Notes under the pieces: model-generated | What the model saw: only the letters and a program-made list of their open reading frames with translations | The model's database searches: none | What the model was told of the DNA's origin: nothing | Shown: positions 44,066 to 51,513 of the stretch, piece after piece | Numbering within the stretch: position 1 is the first letter of the stretch | Layout of the letters: every line of letters begins with the position of its first letter | Position numbers and translations under genes: made by a program | DNA from: Bacillus sp. AFS055030 | GTDB lineage: Bacteria > Bacillota > Bacilli > Bacillales > Bacillaceae_G | Assembly: GCF_002574545.1 (NCBI RefSeq) | Contig: NZ_NUGT01000023.1 | Location: 1-51,513, forward strand | Direction: 5' to 3' | DNA: 51,513 nucleotides

Positions 44066-45085
44066 ATGAAGAAAAAGCTTGTAGCGATGCTTTTGACAAT
44101 CATGTTAGTACTATCATTAGCTGCATGTGGCAAGAAATCGAAAGATGATGTAGTAGGTTCTCTTAGTGATCAGATGGAGAAAATGAATGGTTATAAGGCT
44201 GATGCAACTTTAACAATTAACAACGGTAATGATCCTCAAAAGTATGAGGTAGTCATTTGGCATAAAAAGCCTTCTTTCTACCGAGTGCAATTAAAAAATG
44301 CAAAGAGTGATCAAAACCAAATTATTTTAAGAAACAAAGAAGGTGTGTTTGTTTTAACGCCAGCATTAAATAAAAGCTATCGCTTCCAGAGTGATTGGCC
44401 ATCAAACAGCAGTCAGCCATATTTACCGGAATCCTTGGTTAATGACTTATTACAAGATAAGAATGCAACGTTTAAAACGACTAAAAAAGGATACGTATTT
44501 GAAACAAAAACAAATTACACAAATAGACAATTGCTCCCAACACAAGAAATTACTTTTAATAAAAAAGGTCTAACACCTGAATCAGTCAAACTACTAGATA
44601 CAGATAAAAATGTTGTTTTGGATGTTAAGTTCGATAAAGTACAATACAATGCGAAATTTGATAATGATGCCTTTGATGTGAAGAAAAATATGACAAGCGC
44701 TCGTTTAAGTGTACCTACTTCTACAAATCCAGAAAATGATCCTGATTTATTAGTGACACTTTACCCGAATTATTTAATGAAGGGCGTTGTGTTAGATGAT
44801 CAACAAGAAGTAAAAACAGACAATGGTGTTCAGGTTATACTTTCATATAAAGGTGATAAAAAATCATTTACTTTAATTGAGGAAAAAGCACGAATTTCAG
44901 AGTCTGGAACAACGATGGAAATCACTGGTGAACCAGTAGATTTAGGCAAAACGGTGGGAGCATTATCAGATAAAATGATCACATGGTCATATGGTGGAAC
45001 AGATTTTACGATTGTTTCTAAAAACTTAACTCAAAGTGAGCTAATTCAAGTTGCCCAATCAGTCGGAGATACAGGCACAAAATAA
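44066..45085 (+). CDS. ydcC: sporulation outer-membrane-lipoprotein-sorting-like protein YdcC
   Basis: Lipoprotein related to LolA/YdcC-type carriers, made in the mother cell and important for germination-related envelope assembly. Signal peptide ends in lipobox LAAC (Cys21). The 339-residue body is a beta-rich half barrel: KMNGYKADATLTINN, YEVVIWHKKPSFYRVQL, GVFVLTPALNKSYRFQSDW and, at the end, a MITWSYGGTDFTIVSKNL segment. GGAGCTGGGGAG before the ATG. Neighbours acpS and alr and the SigE-type promoter are as in B. subtilis. Confidence 0.9.
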   Translation: MKKKLVAMLLTIMLVLSLAACGKKSKDDVVGSLSDQMEKMNGYKADATLTINNGNDPQKYEVVIWHKKPSFYRVQLKNAKSDQNQIILRNKEGVFVLTPALNKSYRFQSDWPSNSSQPYLPESLVNDLLQDKNATFKTTKKGYVFETKTNYTNRQLLPTQEITFNKKGLTPESVKLLDTDKNVVLDVKFDKVQYNAKFDNDAFDVKKNMTSARLSVPTSTNPENDPDLLVTLYPNYLMKGVVLDDQQEVKTDNGVQVILSYKGDKKSFTLIEEKARISESGTTMEITGEPVDLGKTVGALSDKMITWSYGGTDFTIVSKNLTQSELIQVAQSVGDTGTK

Positions 45086-45101
45086 TATTTTTTTCAAACT
45101 T

Positions 45102-45136
45102 AAAAGGGCGTGATGATGCTTTATCACGCCTTTTTA
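45102..45136 (+). terminator. terminator after ydcC
   Basis: AAAAGGGCGTGAT pairs with ATCACGCCTTTT with one bulged G, then Ts. Confidence 0.9.
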
Positions 45137-45252
45137 AATTTTAAATAAACTATATTGTAGTAGTATAATGGTTGACATTTATAGTAAAATAAGCAAATAA
45201 TTTTACACATATAAAAAAGAGTAATGGGTAAATCGATAAGGAAGTGTATGTC

Positions 45253-46419
45253 ATGACAGAAACATCATTTTATCGCGAAACTTGGGTAGAAGTAGATTTA
45301 GATGCAATTGAGGAAAACATTAAAAATATTGTATCGCTTTACCCTAATCATCAAGAAATATATGTAGCTTTAAAAGCGAATGCATATGGACATGGTTACG
45401 TTGAAGTAGCGAAACAAGCATTAAAGTCTGGAGCAACAAGATTATTAGTTGCTTTTATTGATGAAGGAATTTTTCTGCGTAATGCGGGAATAGAAGCACC
45501 GATTTTAGTGTTAGGAGCAACTAAACCTGAGGATATTAATGTTGCAATAAAGAATAAATTAACTTTAACAGCATATAATGTTGATTGGTTAGAAGGTATT
45601 TCTAAAAATATAAAAAGCACAGATGGTACAATGATTCATATTAAATTTGATACTGGGATGGGTAGATTAGGCCTAAAAACAAAATCCGAATGGGAGCAAG
45701 CTGCATCAATCATACGAAAAAATCCATCAATTATATTGGAAGGGCTGTTTACACATTTCGCTACTGCTGATGAGTTAAATAGATCCTATTTTAATGAGCA
45801 ACTAGACAAATTTTATGAATGTATAGAATGGGTTAAGAGCAGTGGGTTCTCTCCGGAGTTAATTCATTGTGCGAATAGTGCAGCGGCCGCATTAGAAACC
45901 AACTTATTTAATACTGTACGTGTTGGTATTATCATGTATGGTTTAACGCCATCTTTGGAAATAAAACCAATGCTACCATTTACATTAAAGCCAGCATTAT
46001 CACTTTATACGAAAATCTCACATATTAAGCAATTACCCGCTAATAGTGGTATAAGTTATGGTGCAACGTATTTTACTTCTGATTCAGAGTGGATTGCGAC
46101 GTTACCAATCGGGTATGCAGATGGCTGGCTAAGAGATATGCAAGGATTTTCTGTGTTGGTTGAAGGTGAAAAGGCAGAAATCGTCGGTAGAGTTTGTATG
46201 GATCAGTGTATGATCAAGCTTTCTAAACATTATCCCGTTGGTACAAAAGTGATTTTAATAGGAGAAAGTAAGGATGGATCAGTAACGGCTGAAGATGTCG
46301 CTACACATATGAATACAATCAATTATGAAGTAACATGCCTTATAAATCACAGGGTACCAAGAGTATATAAAAAGAATGGAAATATAAAGTCCATAAGTAA
46401 TTATCTAGTATCAGATTAA
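45253..46419 (+). CDS. alr: alanine racemase
   Basis: PLP enzyme that makes D-alanine for peptidoglycan and teichoic acids. 388 residues: Lys41 in VALKANAYGHG carries PLP; the second catalytic base Tyr lies in GISYGATYF, and IGYADGW and GRVCMDQCM are present. ATG 45253 follows AAGGAAG by 8 bases; a GTG three codons earlier overlaps it. Precedes the ndoAI-ndoA pair, the order in B. subtilis. Confidence 0.97.
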   Translation: MTETSFYRETWVEVDLDAIEENIKNIVSLYPNHQEIYVALKANAYGHGYVEVAKQALKSGATRLLVAFIDEGIFLRNAGIEAPILVLGATKPEDINVAIKNKLTLTAYNVDWLEGISKNIKSTDGTMIHIKFDTGMGRLGLKTKSEWEQAASIIRKNPSIILEGLFTHFATADELNRSYFNEQLDKFYECIEWVKSSGFSPELIHCANSAAAALETNLFNTVRVGIIMYGLTPSLEIKPMLPFTLKPALSLYTKISHIKQLPANSGISYGATYFTSDSEWIATLPIGYADGWLRDMQGFSVLVEGEKAEIVGRVCMDQCMIKLSKHYPVGTKVILIGESKDGSVTAEDVATHMNTINYEVTCLINHRVPRVYKKNGNIKSISNYLVSD

Positions 46420-46563
46420 TTGTAATTTGATGTATTAAAGTATGAAACACTGTTATTTGGTTAAGATAAACGAAGATATGTGTCTTTCCAATCACTGAAA
46501 ATAATGGTATGATGTAGTATAGGGAGATATATGGGTAATAGTTGATTCTGGAGGTGCTGAAAC

Positions 46564-46845
46564 TTGTCCGAACTAAATGCGACAACTGAAATAACAGTAC
46601 GTTTACCAAAACACGTAGTAAGCGAACTAGATGGATTAGTAAAGCAAGAAAACGGTAATCGAAATGAGTATATTTATCAAGCGACTAAGATGTTTTTAAA
46701 GGATCGTAAAAGACGCCAAAGTCGTGAGCAAATGCGACGTGGATACATGGAAATGGCTAAAATCAACTTATTAATATCTTCTGAGTCATTCTATGCTGAG
46801 TCTGAAGCGGATTCTAAAGTGGAGCGCTTAGTTAGCGGGGGGTAA
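46564..46845 (+). CDS. ndoAI: antitoxin EndoAI (MazE-like)
   Basis: Ribbon-helix-helix antitoxin that binds and blocks EndoA and represses its operon. 93 residues from a TTG start (46564) 6 bases after GGAGGTG. N-terminal strand-helix-helix ([19 protein letters not shown]), then the toxin-binding tail [13 protein letters not shown]...ERLVSGG, near-identical to B. subtilis EndoAI. The toxin gene starts 4 bases after its stop. Confidence 0.95.
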   Translation: MSELNATTEITVRLPKHVVSELDGLVKQENGNRNEYIYQATKMFLKDRKRRQSREQMRRGYMEMAKINLLISSESFYAESEADSKVERLVSGG

Positions 46846-46849
46846 TCAC

Positions 46850-47200
46850 TTGATAGTAAAACGTGGCGACGTATATTTTGCAGACCTTTCCCCTGTAGTT
46901 GGCTCAGAACAAGGTGGAGTTCGTCCGGTTCTCATAATACAAAATGATATCGGTAATCGTTTTAGTCCTACCGTTATAGTCGCTGCGATTACAGCACAAA
47001 TCCAAAAAGCAAAGCTTCCAACACATGTTGAAATCGATGCTAAAAAATATGGATTTGAACGTGATTCGGTTATACTACTAGAACAAATTCGAACGATTGA
47101 CAAACAACGATTAACCGATAAAATAACACATCTTGATGATGAGATGATGGATCAGGTTGACGAAGCGTTGCAAATCAGTTTAGGACTTGTTGACTTTTAA
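46850..47200 (+). CDS. ndoA: mRNA endoribonuclease EndoA (MazF)
   Basis: Toxin that cuts mRNA at UACAU in B. subtilis. 116 residues, starting at TTG 46850 behind a G-rich binding site that overlaps the end of ndo[25 protein letters not shown] and RPVLIIQND match the family; the catalytic pair Arg25 and Thr48 is in place. Translational coupling to the antitoxin is implied by the 4-base gap. Confidence 0.97.
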   Translation: MIVKRGDVYFADLSPVVGSEQGGVRPVLIIQNDIGNRFSPTVIVAAITAQIQKAKLPTHVEIDAKKYGFERDSVILLEQIRTIDKQRLTDKITHLDDEMMDQVDEALQISLGLVDF

Positions 47201-47250
47201 AGTTGCTATTATAGCAGCTTTACCTACATAGATTATAATAAATTGTTTTG

Positions 47251-47280
47251 TAACCCTTTCGTTTTGAAAGGGTTATTTTA
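47251..47280 (+). terminator. terminator after ndoA
   Basis: Perfect 10-bp stem TAACCCTTTC/GAAAGGGTTA, 5-base loop, TTTTA tail. A second hairpin AAAGTTGCTA/TAGCAGCTTT (47199-47221) overlaps the ndoA stop. Confidence 0.85.
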
Positions 47281-47317
47281 GGTTCTTTGAAATTACCAAA
47301 AATTGGAGGCGGTAATA

Positions 47318-49516
47318 ATGTCACAACAATTGATTAATAAAATTGCATCTGATTTATCGATTACTACAAAACAAGTAGCTACCGTAATTGAATTAAAGGA
47401 AGAAGGAAATACAATTCCCTTTATTGCCAGGTATCGAAAAGAAAAGACGGGTTCTCTTGATGAGGTACAAATTCATTCTATTTTAGAGAAATATGAGTAC
47501 GCTGTAAATCTTCAAACGAGAAAAGATGAAGTGATCCGTTTAATTGAGGAAAAAGGGAAACTGACTGCTGACTTACGTAAAAGTATTACTTTAGCTACAA
47601 AGCTACAGGAAGTTGAAGATTTATATCGACCTTATAAAGAAAAAAGAAGAACTCGAGCTACAGTTGCAAAAGATAAAGGGTTAGAACCTTTTGCCCAATG
47701 GTTATATTCAATGCCAAATGAAGGTTCTCTTGCGGATGAAGCGTTAAAATACATAAACGCTGAACTGGAAGTTAATACAGTTGATGAAGTTATTCAAGGT
47801 GGAAAAGATATTATTGCCGAATGGATTGCTGACGATGCAACTTATCGAAAGTGGATTCGTGAAATTACCTTTAAAAAAGGAACGATGGACAGTGCGGTAA
47901 AAGATTCCGAAAAAGACGAGAAAAAAGTATACGAAATGTATTACGATTACTCAGAACCAATTTCAAAGATTGTTCCACATAGAATACTAGCCATGAATCG
48001 TGCTGAAAAGGAAGATATTTTAAAGGTTGCAATTCAACCTCCTTTTGATGAGATTATTTTATATTTAGAAAAAAGGATTATTACAAAGGACACTTTTGTA
48101 CGACCAATCTTAATGGAAGTCGTTGAAGATGCATATAAAAGATTAATTCAGCCTTCAATTGAAAGAGAGATTCGTAAAGAGTTATCAGAAAAAGCTGATT
48201 CACATGCGATTAATATTTTCTCAGAAAACTTACGGTCATTATTACTGCAACCACCATTAAAAGGGAAAATCGTACTAGGAGTAGACCCGGCATTTCGTAC
48301 AGGCTGTAAATTGGCAGTAGTAGATGAGACGGGTAAAGTACTCAAAATAGATGTGATTTACCCTCATCCTTTCAGAGGAGAAAGAGAAGAGGTTCAAAGA
48401 AATAAAAGAGAACAAGCAGTTACGAAAATTAAAGATATACTTATTCAATATAAAATAGAAATGATCGCAATTGGAAATGGTACAGCTTCGAGAGAAACAG
48501 AGCTTTTTATATCTGGAATTTTAAAAGAAATGAAAAATAATACTTACTATGTAATCGTAAATGAAGCGGGAGCAAGTGTTTATTCAGCATCTGAATTAGC
48601 AAGAGAAGAGTTCCCCGATTTACAAGTTGAAGAACGAAGCGCAGTTTCAATTGCCAGACGACTACAAGATCCGTTAGCAGAGCTAGTAAAAATTGATCCT
48701 AAATCGGTGGGGGTAGGATTATATCAACACGATGTATCTCAAAAAAGCTTAAATGAATCATTATCATTTGTTGTTGAAACATCTGTTAACCAAGTTGGCG
48801 TAAATGTAAATACAGCATCGGTCTCACTACTTCAATACGTATCAGGCTTGTCTAAAACAGTTGCGAAAAATATTGTTAATTACCGTGATGAAAAAGGGAA
48901 AATAACAAACCGAAAAGAGCTTAAAACAATTCCAAGACTAGGTGCTAAAACATATGAGCAATGTATTGGATTTTTACGTGTCCTTGAAGGAGATGAACCT
49001 TTAGACCGTACAAGTATTCACCCAGAGAGCTACGTACAAGTAAAAAAATTATTAAAGCAATTAAATTTCTCAACAAGTCAAATTGGTTCAAATGAACTGA
49101 AAGAAAAGCTAAAGACAATTAATATAAAAGAAGTGTCAGAGCAATTAGATATTGGTGAAATTACGCTAAAAGATATTCTAGCATCATTAATGCAACCTGA
49201 ACGAGATCTACGAGATGAATTAGCAGCACCAATCCTTCGCCAAGATGTTCTTCAAATTGAAGATCTAAAAATAGGGATGGAACTTGAAGGGACAGTAAGA
49301 AATGTAGTCGATTTTGGTGCGTTTGTAGATATTGGACTAAAGAACGATGGTCTTGTTCATATTTCTAGAATGAGCAGCAAATTTATTAAGCATCCACTTG
49401 ATGTTGTATCAGTTGGTCAAGTAGTAAAGGTCTGGATTGCTGAAGTAGACCAAAAGAAACAAAGAGTAGGTTTATCTATGCTACCAATTGAATCGAAAGA
49501 AATCATCAAAGCTTAA
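47318..49516 (+). CDS. tex: Tex family RNA-binding transcription accessory protein
   Basis: Cytoplasmic nucleic-acid-binding protein similar to eukaryotic Spt6. 732 residues: helical N-terminal Tex domain (PFIARYRKEKTGSLDEVQI), YqgF/RNase H-like domain (VLGVDPAFRTGCKLAVVD), helix-hairpin-helix (SGLSKTVAKNIVNYR) and a C-terminal S1 domain (GTVRNVVDFGAFVDIGLKNDGLVHIS). ATG 47318 lies 5 bases after GGAGGCGG; the frame extends five codons further. Its last 11 bases overlap cmpA on the opposite strand. Confidence 0.97.
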   Translation: MSQQLINKIASDLSITTKQVATVIELKEEGNTIPFIARYRKEKTGSLDEVQIHSILEKYEYAVNLQTRKDEVIRLIEEKGKLTADLRKSITLATKLQEVEDLYRPYKEKRRTRATVAKDKGLEPFAQWLYSMPNEGSLADEALKYINAELEVNTVDEVIQGGKDIIAEWIADDATYRKWIREITFKKGTMDSAVKDSEKDEKKVYEMYYDYSEPISKIVPHRILAMNRAEKEDILKVAIQPPFDEIILYLEKRIITKDTFVRPILMEVVEDAYKRLIQPSIEREIRKELSEKADSHAINIFSENLRSLLLQPPLKGKIVLGVDPAFRTGCKLAVVDETGKVLKIDVIYPHPFRGEREEVQRNKREQAVTKIKDILIQYKIEMIAIGNGTASRETELFISGILKEMKNNTYYVIVNEAGASVYSASELAREEFPDLQVEERSAVSIARRLQDPLAELVKIDPKSVGVGLYQHDVSQKSLNESLSFVVETSVNQVGVNVNTASVSLLQYVSGLSKTVAKNIVNYRDEKGKITNRKELKTIPRLGAKTYEQCIGFLRVLEGDEPLDRTSIHPESYVQVKKLLKQLNFSTSQIGSNELKEKLKTINIKEVSEQLDIGEITLKDILASLMQPERDLRDELAAPILRQDVLQIEDLKIGMELEGTVRNVVDFGAFVDIGLKNDGLVHISRMSSKFIKHPLDVVSVGQVVKVWIAEVDQKKQRVGLSMLPIESKEIIKA

Positions 49517-49622
49517 TTTTTTGATAATAAAACCAACATTGATTCAATAATTTAATTTGATAACGGTTTTTTTCATAAAATGCTTTTTGAATTTGAGATT
49601 TAAGCCAACTAGGCATTGCCAT
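49506..49622 (-). CDS. cmpA: cortex morphogenetic protein CmpA
   Basis: Mother-cell adaptor that helps ClpXP remove SpoIVA from faulty forespores. The 38-residue frame reads MPSWLKSQIQKAFYEKNRYQ (after two extra residues), then IKLLNQCWFYYQK, matching B. subtilis CmpA (about 37 residues, with the hallmark IKLLNQCW). GGAGG on the minus strand (49631-49635) is 8 bases before the ATG at 49622; the family-like start is two codons in. Its place between tex and the sprT-like gene is the same as in B. subtilis. Overlaps the tex stop by 11 bases, antisense. Confidence 0.9.
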   Translation of the reverse strand: MAMPSWLKSQIQKAFYEKNRYQIKLLNQCWFYYQKIKL

Positions 49623-49649
49623 GATGAAAACCTCCAACTTAAAAATCTT

Positions 49650-49674
49650 CGCCCATCTTTTTTTAGGATGGGCG
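49650..49674 (-). promoter_or_regulatory. hairpin with T run in the cmpA leader
   Basis: Perfect 8-bp stem CGCCCATC/GATGGGCG with a 9-base loop; on the minus strand AAGATTTTT follows, so it resembles a terminator placed between the cmpA promoter and start. Could be an attenuator or mRNA stabiliser. No minus-strand gene ends here. Confidence 0.5.
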
Positions 49675-49709
49675 ATGAAATAAATGAGTGAGGGGTAACC
49701 TTCCGATAC

Positions 49710-49738
49710 ATTGTATAAAAAGGATAACTGTATTGTTC
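49710..49738 (-). promoter_or_regulatory. possible SigE promoter of cmpA
   Basis: Minus strand: GAACAAT, 14 bases, TATACAAT. Five of seven -35 and seven of eight -10 positions fit SigE. It is about 80 bases before cmpA, a SigE gene in B. subtilis. The other bases of 49675-49918 hold no gene. Confidence 0.5.
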
Positions 49739-49918
49739 ATTTTGATAGTAAAAATTACGCCGTTGTAGAGAGATTTACTAAGAGCAGCCTATTTAGCATA
49801 AATCGTACTAATAAGATCTTTTGAAATTCTCATTTGTAAGTTTAATGTATGCACATACCCAAGAATATGTGAGTTGTTCAGTTATAATAAAGAAGAAAAA
49901 AGGATGGAGAATCATAAA

Positions 49919-50371
49919 ATGGATAATGAGGAGATACAAAAACTGGTTGAAGAACTATCAATCACATATTTCAATCGACCATTTCTCCACCAAGCTACTT
50001 TCAATACTAGATTGAGGACAACTGGTGGTAGGTATTTATTAAAAACAAGTAATATCGAATTAAATAAGTTTTATTTTGAAGAACACGGAATTGAAGAGTT
50101 AAAAGGGATCATATTACACGAGCTTTGTCATTATCATCTTCATATTATGAAGAGAGGATACAAACACGAAGATAAAGATTTTAAAGAACTATTAAAAAAA
50201 GTAGGAGCTCCTAGGTATTGTAAACCACTAAATTCGATAAAAAAAAGAACGCATTCATATAAGTATAAATATAGATGTTCAGGGTGTGGGCAAACCTTCT
50301 TAAGAAAAAGAAAAGTGGACATTAAACGCTATGTTTGTGGTTTATGCAAAAGTCCATTAAAACTATTATAA
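49919..50371 (+). CDS. SprT-like zinc metallopeptidase family protein (YdcK)
   Basis: 150-residue protein with a zincin motif HELCH at 67-71 and a C-terminal zinc ribbon (CSGC ... CGLC, about 121-142). Its relatives in eukaryotes (Spartan) digest DNA-protein crosslinks; the bacterial role is unsettled. ATG 49919 gives the family start ([10 protein letters not shown]) with TGGAG about 10 bases before; earlier in-frame starts at 49874 and 49904 lack a suitable binding site. Located between cmpA and a tRNA cluster, as ydcK in B. subtilis. Confidence 0.93.
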   Translation: MDNEEIQKLVEELSITYFNRPFLHQATFNTRLRTTGGRYLLKTSNIELNKFYFEEHGIEELKGIILHELCHYHLHIMKRGYKHEDKDFKELLKKVGAPRYCKPLNSIKKRTHSYKYKYRCSGCGQTFLRKRKVDIKRYVCGLCKSPLKLL

Positions 50372-50377
50372 ATAGTG

Positions 50378-50407
50378 TTGACATCTAATATGCATATAGT
50401 TTATATT
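50378..50407 (+). promoter_or_regulatory. promoter of the second tRNA cluster
   Basis: Perfect TTGACA (50378-50383), then TTATAT after 17 or TATATT after 18 bases, about 50 bases before tRNA-Asn. Confidence 0.75.
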
Positions 50408-50455
50408 AATACTTGTCATCACGTTTTAGCACTTGATGAAAAGATTATTAATTTT

Positions 50456-50530
50456 TCCGCAGTAGCTCAGTGGTAGAGCACTCGGCTGTTAACCGAGTGG
50501 TCGTAGGTTCGAACCCTACCTGCGGAGCCA
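50456..50530 (+). tRNA. tRNA-Asn (GTT)
   Basis: Identical to the copy at 31; encoded CCA. Confidence 0.97.
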
Positions 50531-50537
50531 TTATAAT

Positions 50538-50628
50538 AGAGAAGTACCCAAGTGGCTCAAGGGGCGCCCCTGCTAAGGGTGTAGATCGTTTACGCGGTGC
50601 GAGGGTTCGAATCCCTTCTTCTCTGCCA
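50538..50628 (+). tRNA. tRNA-Ser (GCT)
   Basis: Class II tRNA with long variable arm; acceptor AGAGAAG/CTTCTCT, anticodon loop CTGCTAA, encoded CCA. The AG start instead of the usual GG is matched by the T in the 3' strand. Confidence 0.95.
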
Positions 50629-50638
50629 TTTTTTTTTT

Positions 50639-50713
50639 GGCCCGTTGGTCAAGCGGTTAAGACACCGCCCTTTCACGGCGGTAACACGGGTTCGAGTCCC
50701 GTACGGGTCACCA
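50639..50713 (+). tRNA. tRNA-Glu (TTC)
   Basis: Same sequence as the copy at 208; encoded CCA. Confidence 0.97.
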
Positions 50714-50723
50714 TTTTTATCCT

Positions 50724-50799
50724 GGAGGATTAGCTCAGCTGGGAGAGCACCTGCCTTACAAGCAGGGGGTCGGCGGTTCGAGCCCGTCATCCTCCACCA
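50724..50799 (+). tRNA. tRNA-Val (TAC)
   Basis: Same sequence as the copy at 292; encoded CCA. Confidence 0.97.
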
Positions 50800-50811
50800 T
50801 TAACTTCATAT

Positions 50812-50887
50812 GGTCCCGTGGTGTAGCGGTTAACATGCCTGCCTGTCACGCAGGAGATCGCCGGTTCGATCCCGGTCGGGACCGCCA
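50812..50887 (+). tRNA. tRNA-Asp (GTC)
   Basis: Acceptor GGTCCCG/CGGGACC, anticodon loop CTGTCAC, encoded CCA. Confidence 0.96.
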
Positions 50888-50892
50888 CTATT

Positions 50893-50916
50893 TACTACAA
50901 ATTGTAGTATTTTTTT
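50893..50916 (+). terminator. terminator-like hairpin inside the tRNA cluster
   Basis: Perfect 7-bp stem TACTACA/TGTAGTA, 3-base loop, seven Ts. It separates tRNA-Asp from the duplicated tRNA-Gln units, which may then need their own promoter or readthrough. Confidence 0.8.
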
Positions 50917-51082
50917 CTTTATTTGGAGAAAAATAGTAAGAGTGGATTTGGAGTTAGATTGTCGGATTGTTTTTATCTTGAGGGGAAAATTCGAGAGGTA
51001 AGGAGCAATACAACATAAAAAAAATCTGCGGTGCAACTTCATGAAGGTTATTCTGAGAAGTTGATTCATGATGTTATATCAA

Positions 51083-51157
51083 TGGGCTATAGCCAAGCGG
51101 TAAGGCAACGGATTTTGATTCCGTCATGCCCTGGTTCGAATCCAGGTAGCCCAGCCA
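51083..51157 (+). tRNA. tRNA-Gln (TTG), tandem copy 1
   Basis: Identical to the gene at 479; encoded CCA. Lies in repeat unit 1. Confidence 0.97.
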
Positions 51158-51299
51158 TTTTGTTTTTTGTAGAGATGTTTGATTGTTTTTTATCTTGAGG
51201 AGTAAAGTCGAGAGGTAGAGGCAGTACAACATAAAAAAAATCCTGCGGTGCAACTTCATGAAGGTTATTCTGAGAAGTTGATTCATGATGTTATATCAA

Positions 51300-51374
51300 T
51301 GGGCTATAGCCAAGCGGTAAGGCAACGGATTTTGATTCCGTCATGCCCTGGTTCGAATCCAGGTAGCCCAGCCA
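51300..51374 (+). tRNA. tRNA-Gln (TTG), tandem copy 2
   Basis: Identical to tandem copy 1; encoded CCA. Lies in repeat unit 2. Confidence 0.97.
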
Positions 51375-51499
51375 TTTTAGTTTTTTAATAATATGTTTAA
51401 GGTAAGGGATTTTCTTTTATCTTAGACGCGATCGTGTAGACAGTAAGTTGGTTTAAAAATATTTGGTATTTTGTTATACTTGTAATATCTTTATATTAC

Positions 51500-51513
51500 G
51501 AGCCATTAGCTCA
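51500..51513 (+). tRNA. tRNA-Lys, 5' end only (partial)
   Basis: GAGCCATTAGCTCA equals the first 14 bases of tRNA-Lys at 581, including the TATTACG context before it; cut by the window edge. Confidence 0.8.

Larger units (their letters stand above)
50965..51374 (+). repeat. tandem duplication of a ~217-bp unit carrying tRNA-Gln
   Basis: Unit 1 (about 50965-51157) and unit 2 (about 51181-51374) share a spacer (GATTG, T run, ATCTTGAGG ... CGAGAGGTA ... ACAACATAAAAAAAATC, then a fully identical CAACTTCATGAAGG to TTATATCA block) and the whole tRNA-Gln gene; the tRNA starts are exactly 217 bases apart. Differences and small indels are confined to the first 60 bases. The spacer contains TCATGAA/TTCATGA arms that could fold into a hairpin. 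Confidence 0.9.

Noticed and set aside
50965-51374. CRISPR-like or IS-like repeat
   Set aside because: Two long tandem units containing a tRNA, no short repeats with unique spacers, no terminal inverted repeats or transposase.

Overview
The window comes from a low-GC, endospore-forming member of the Bacillaceae. Evidence for this: a GerA-type germinant receptor operon, a Spo0E-like phosphatase, the cortex morphogenetic protein gene cmpA, a ydcC homologue with a good SigE-type promoter, a glmS ribozyme, a lysine riboswitch, and gene order familiar from Bacillus (cdaA-cdaR-glmM-glmS; ddl-murF-cshA; acpS-ydcC-alr-ndoAI-ndoA; tex-cmpA-sprT-tRNA cluster). rocF next to cdaA, and the absence of rsb/sigB between ndoA and tex, fit a Bacillus cereus-like or Gottfriedia-like lineage better than B. 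subtilis. The exact genus is inferred, not proven.

Layout. 1-880: the 3' end of a 5S rRNA, then nine tRNA genes and a terminator. 1036-8330: core genes for arginine breakdown (rocF), c-di-AMP synthesis (cdaA, cdaR) and amino-sugar supply for the cell wall (glmM, glmS with its self-cleaving ribozyme), ending in a tiny ORF whose paralogue lies 9 kb away. 8365-18400: an accessory stretch with a TetR regulator, the gerA-gerB-gerC operon, a flavin-binding oxidase-like protein, an epoxide hydrolase with a striking TetR-type operator and divergent promoters, a LysR regulator, a spo0E-like gene, the second copy of the tiny ORF, the corpse of a histidine kinase, a displaced mgsA and a YjzC-like small protein. 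18375-30700: copper genes copC-copD, a secreted alkaline phosphatase with a lipoprotein, an HxlR/MFS/aldo-keto reductase stress cluster, two VTT-domain membrane proteins, DoxX, DinB-like, VC0807-like and a cation diffusion facilitator.

30900-37520: lysA under a lysine riboswitch, a CwlO/PcsB-like peptidoglycan hydrolase with a WalR-like box, mscL, a methionine sulfoxide reductase MsrA-MsrB fusion, a small membrane protein and an MFS transporter. 37689-50371: a conserved block for D-Ala-D-Ala and muropeptide synthesis (ddl, murF, alr), RNA helicase cshA, UV endonuclease uvsE, acpS, sporulation lipoprotein ydcC, the ndoAI/ndoA toxin-antitoxin pair, tex, antisense cmpA and the SprT-like metalloprotein. 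50378-51513: a promoter and a second tRNA cluster (Asn, Ser, Glu, Val, Asp, Gln, Gln, start of Lys); the two Gln genes lie in a ~217-bp tandem duplication.

No insertion sequence, prophage or CRISPR array was found. The less described elements are the two paralogous mini-ORFs, the three-copy TetR-type operator far from any matching regulator, and several sub-60-codon genes (spo0E-like, cmpA, YjzC-like) that length filters would miss.
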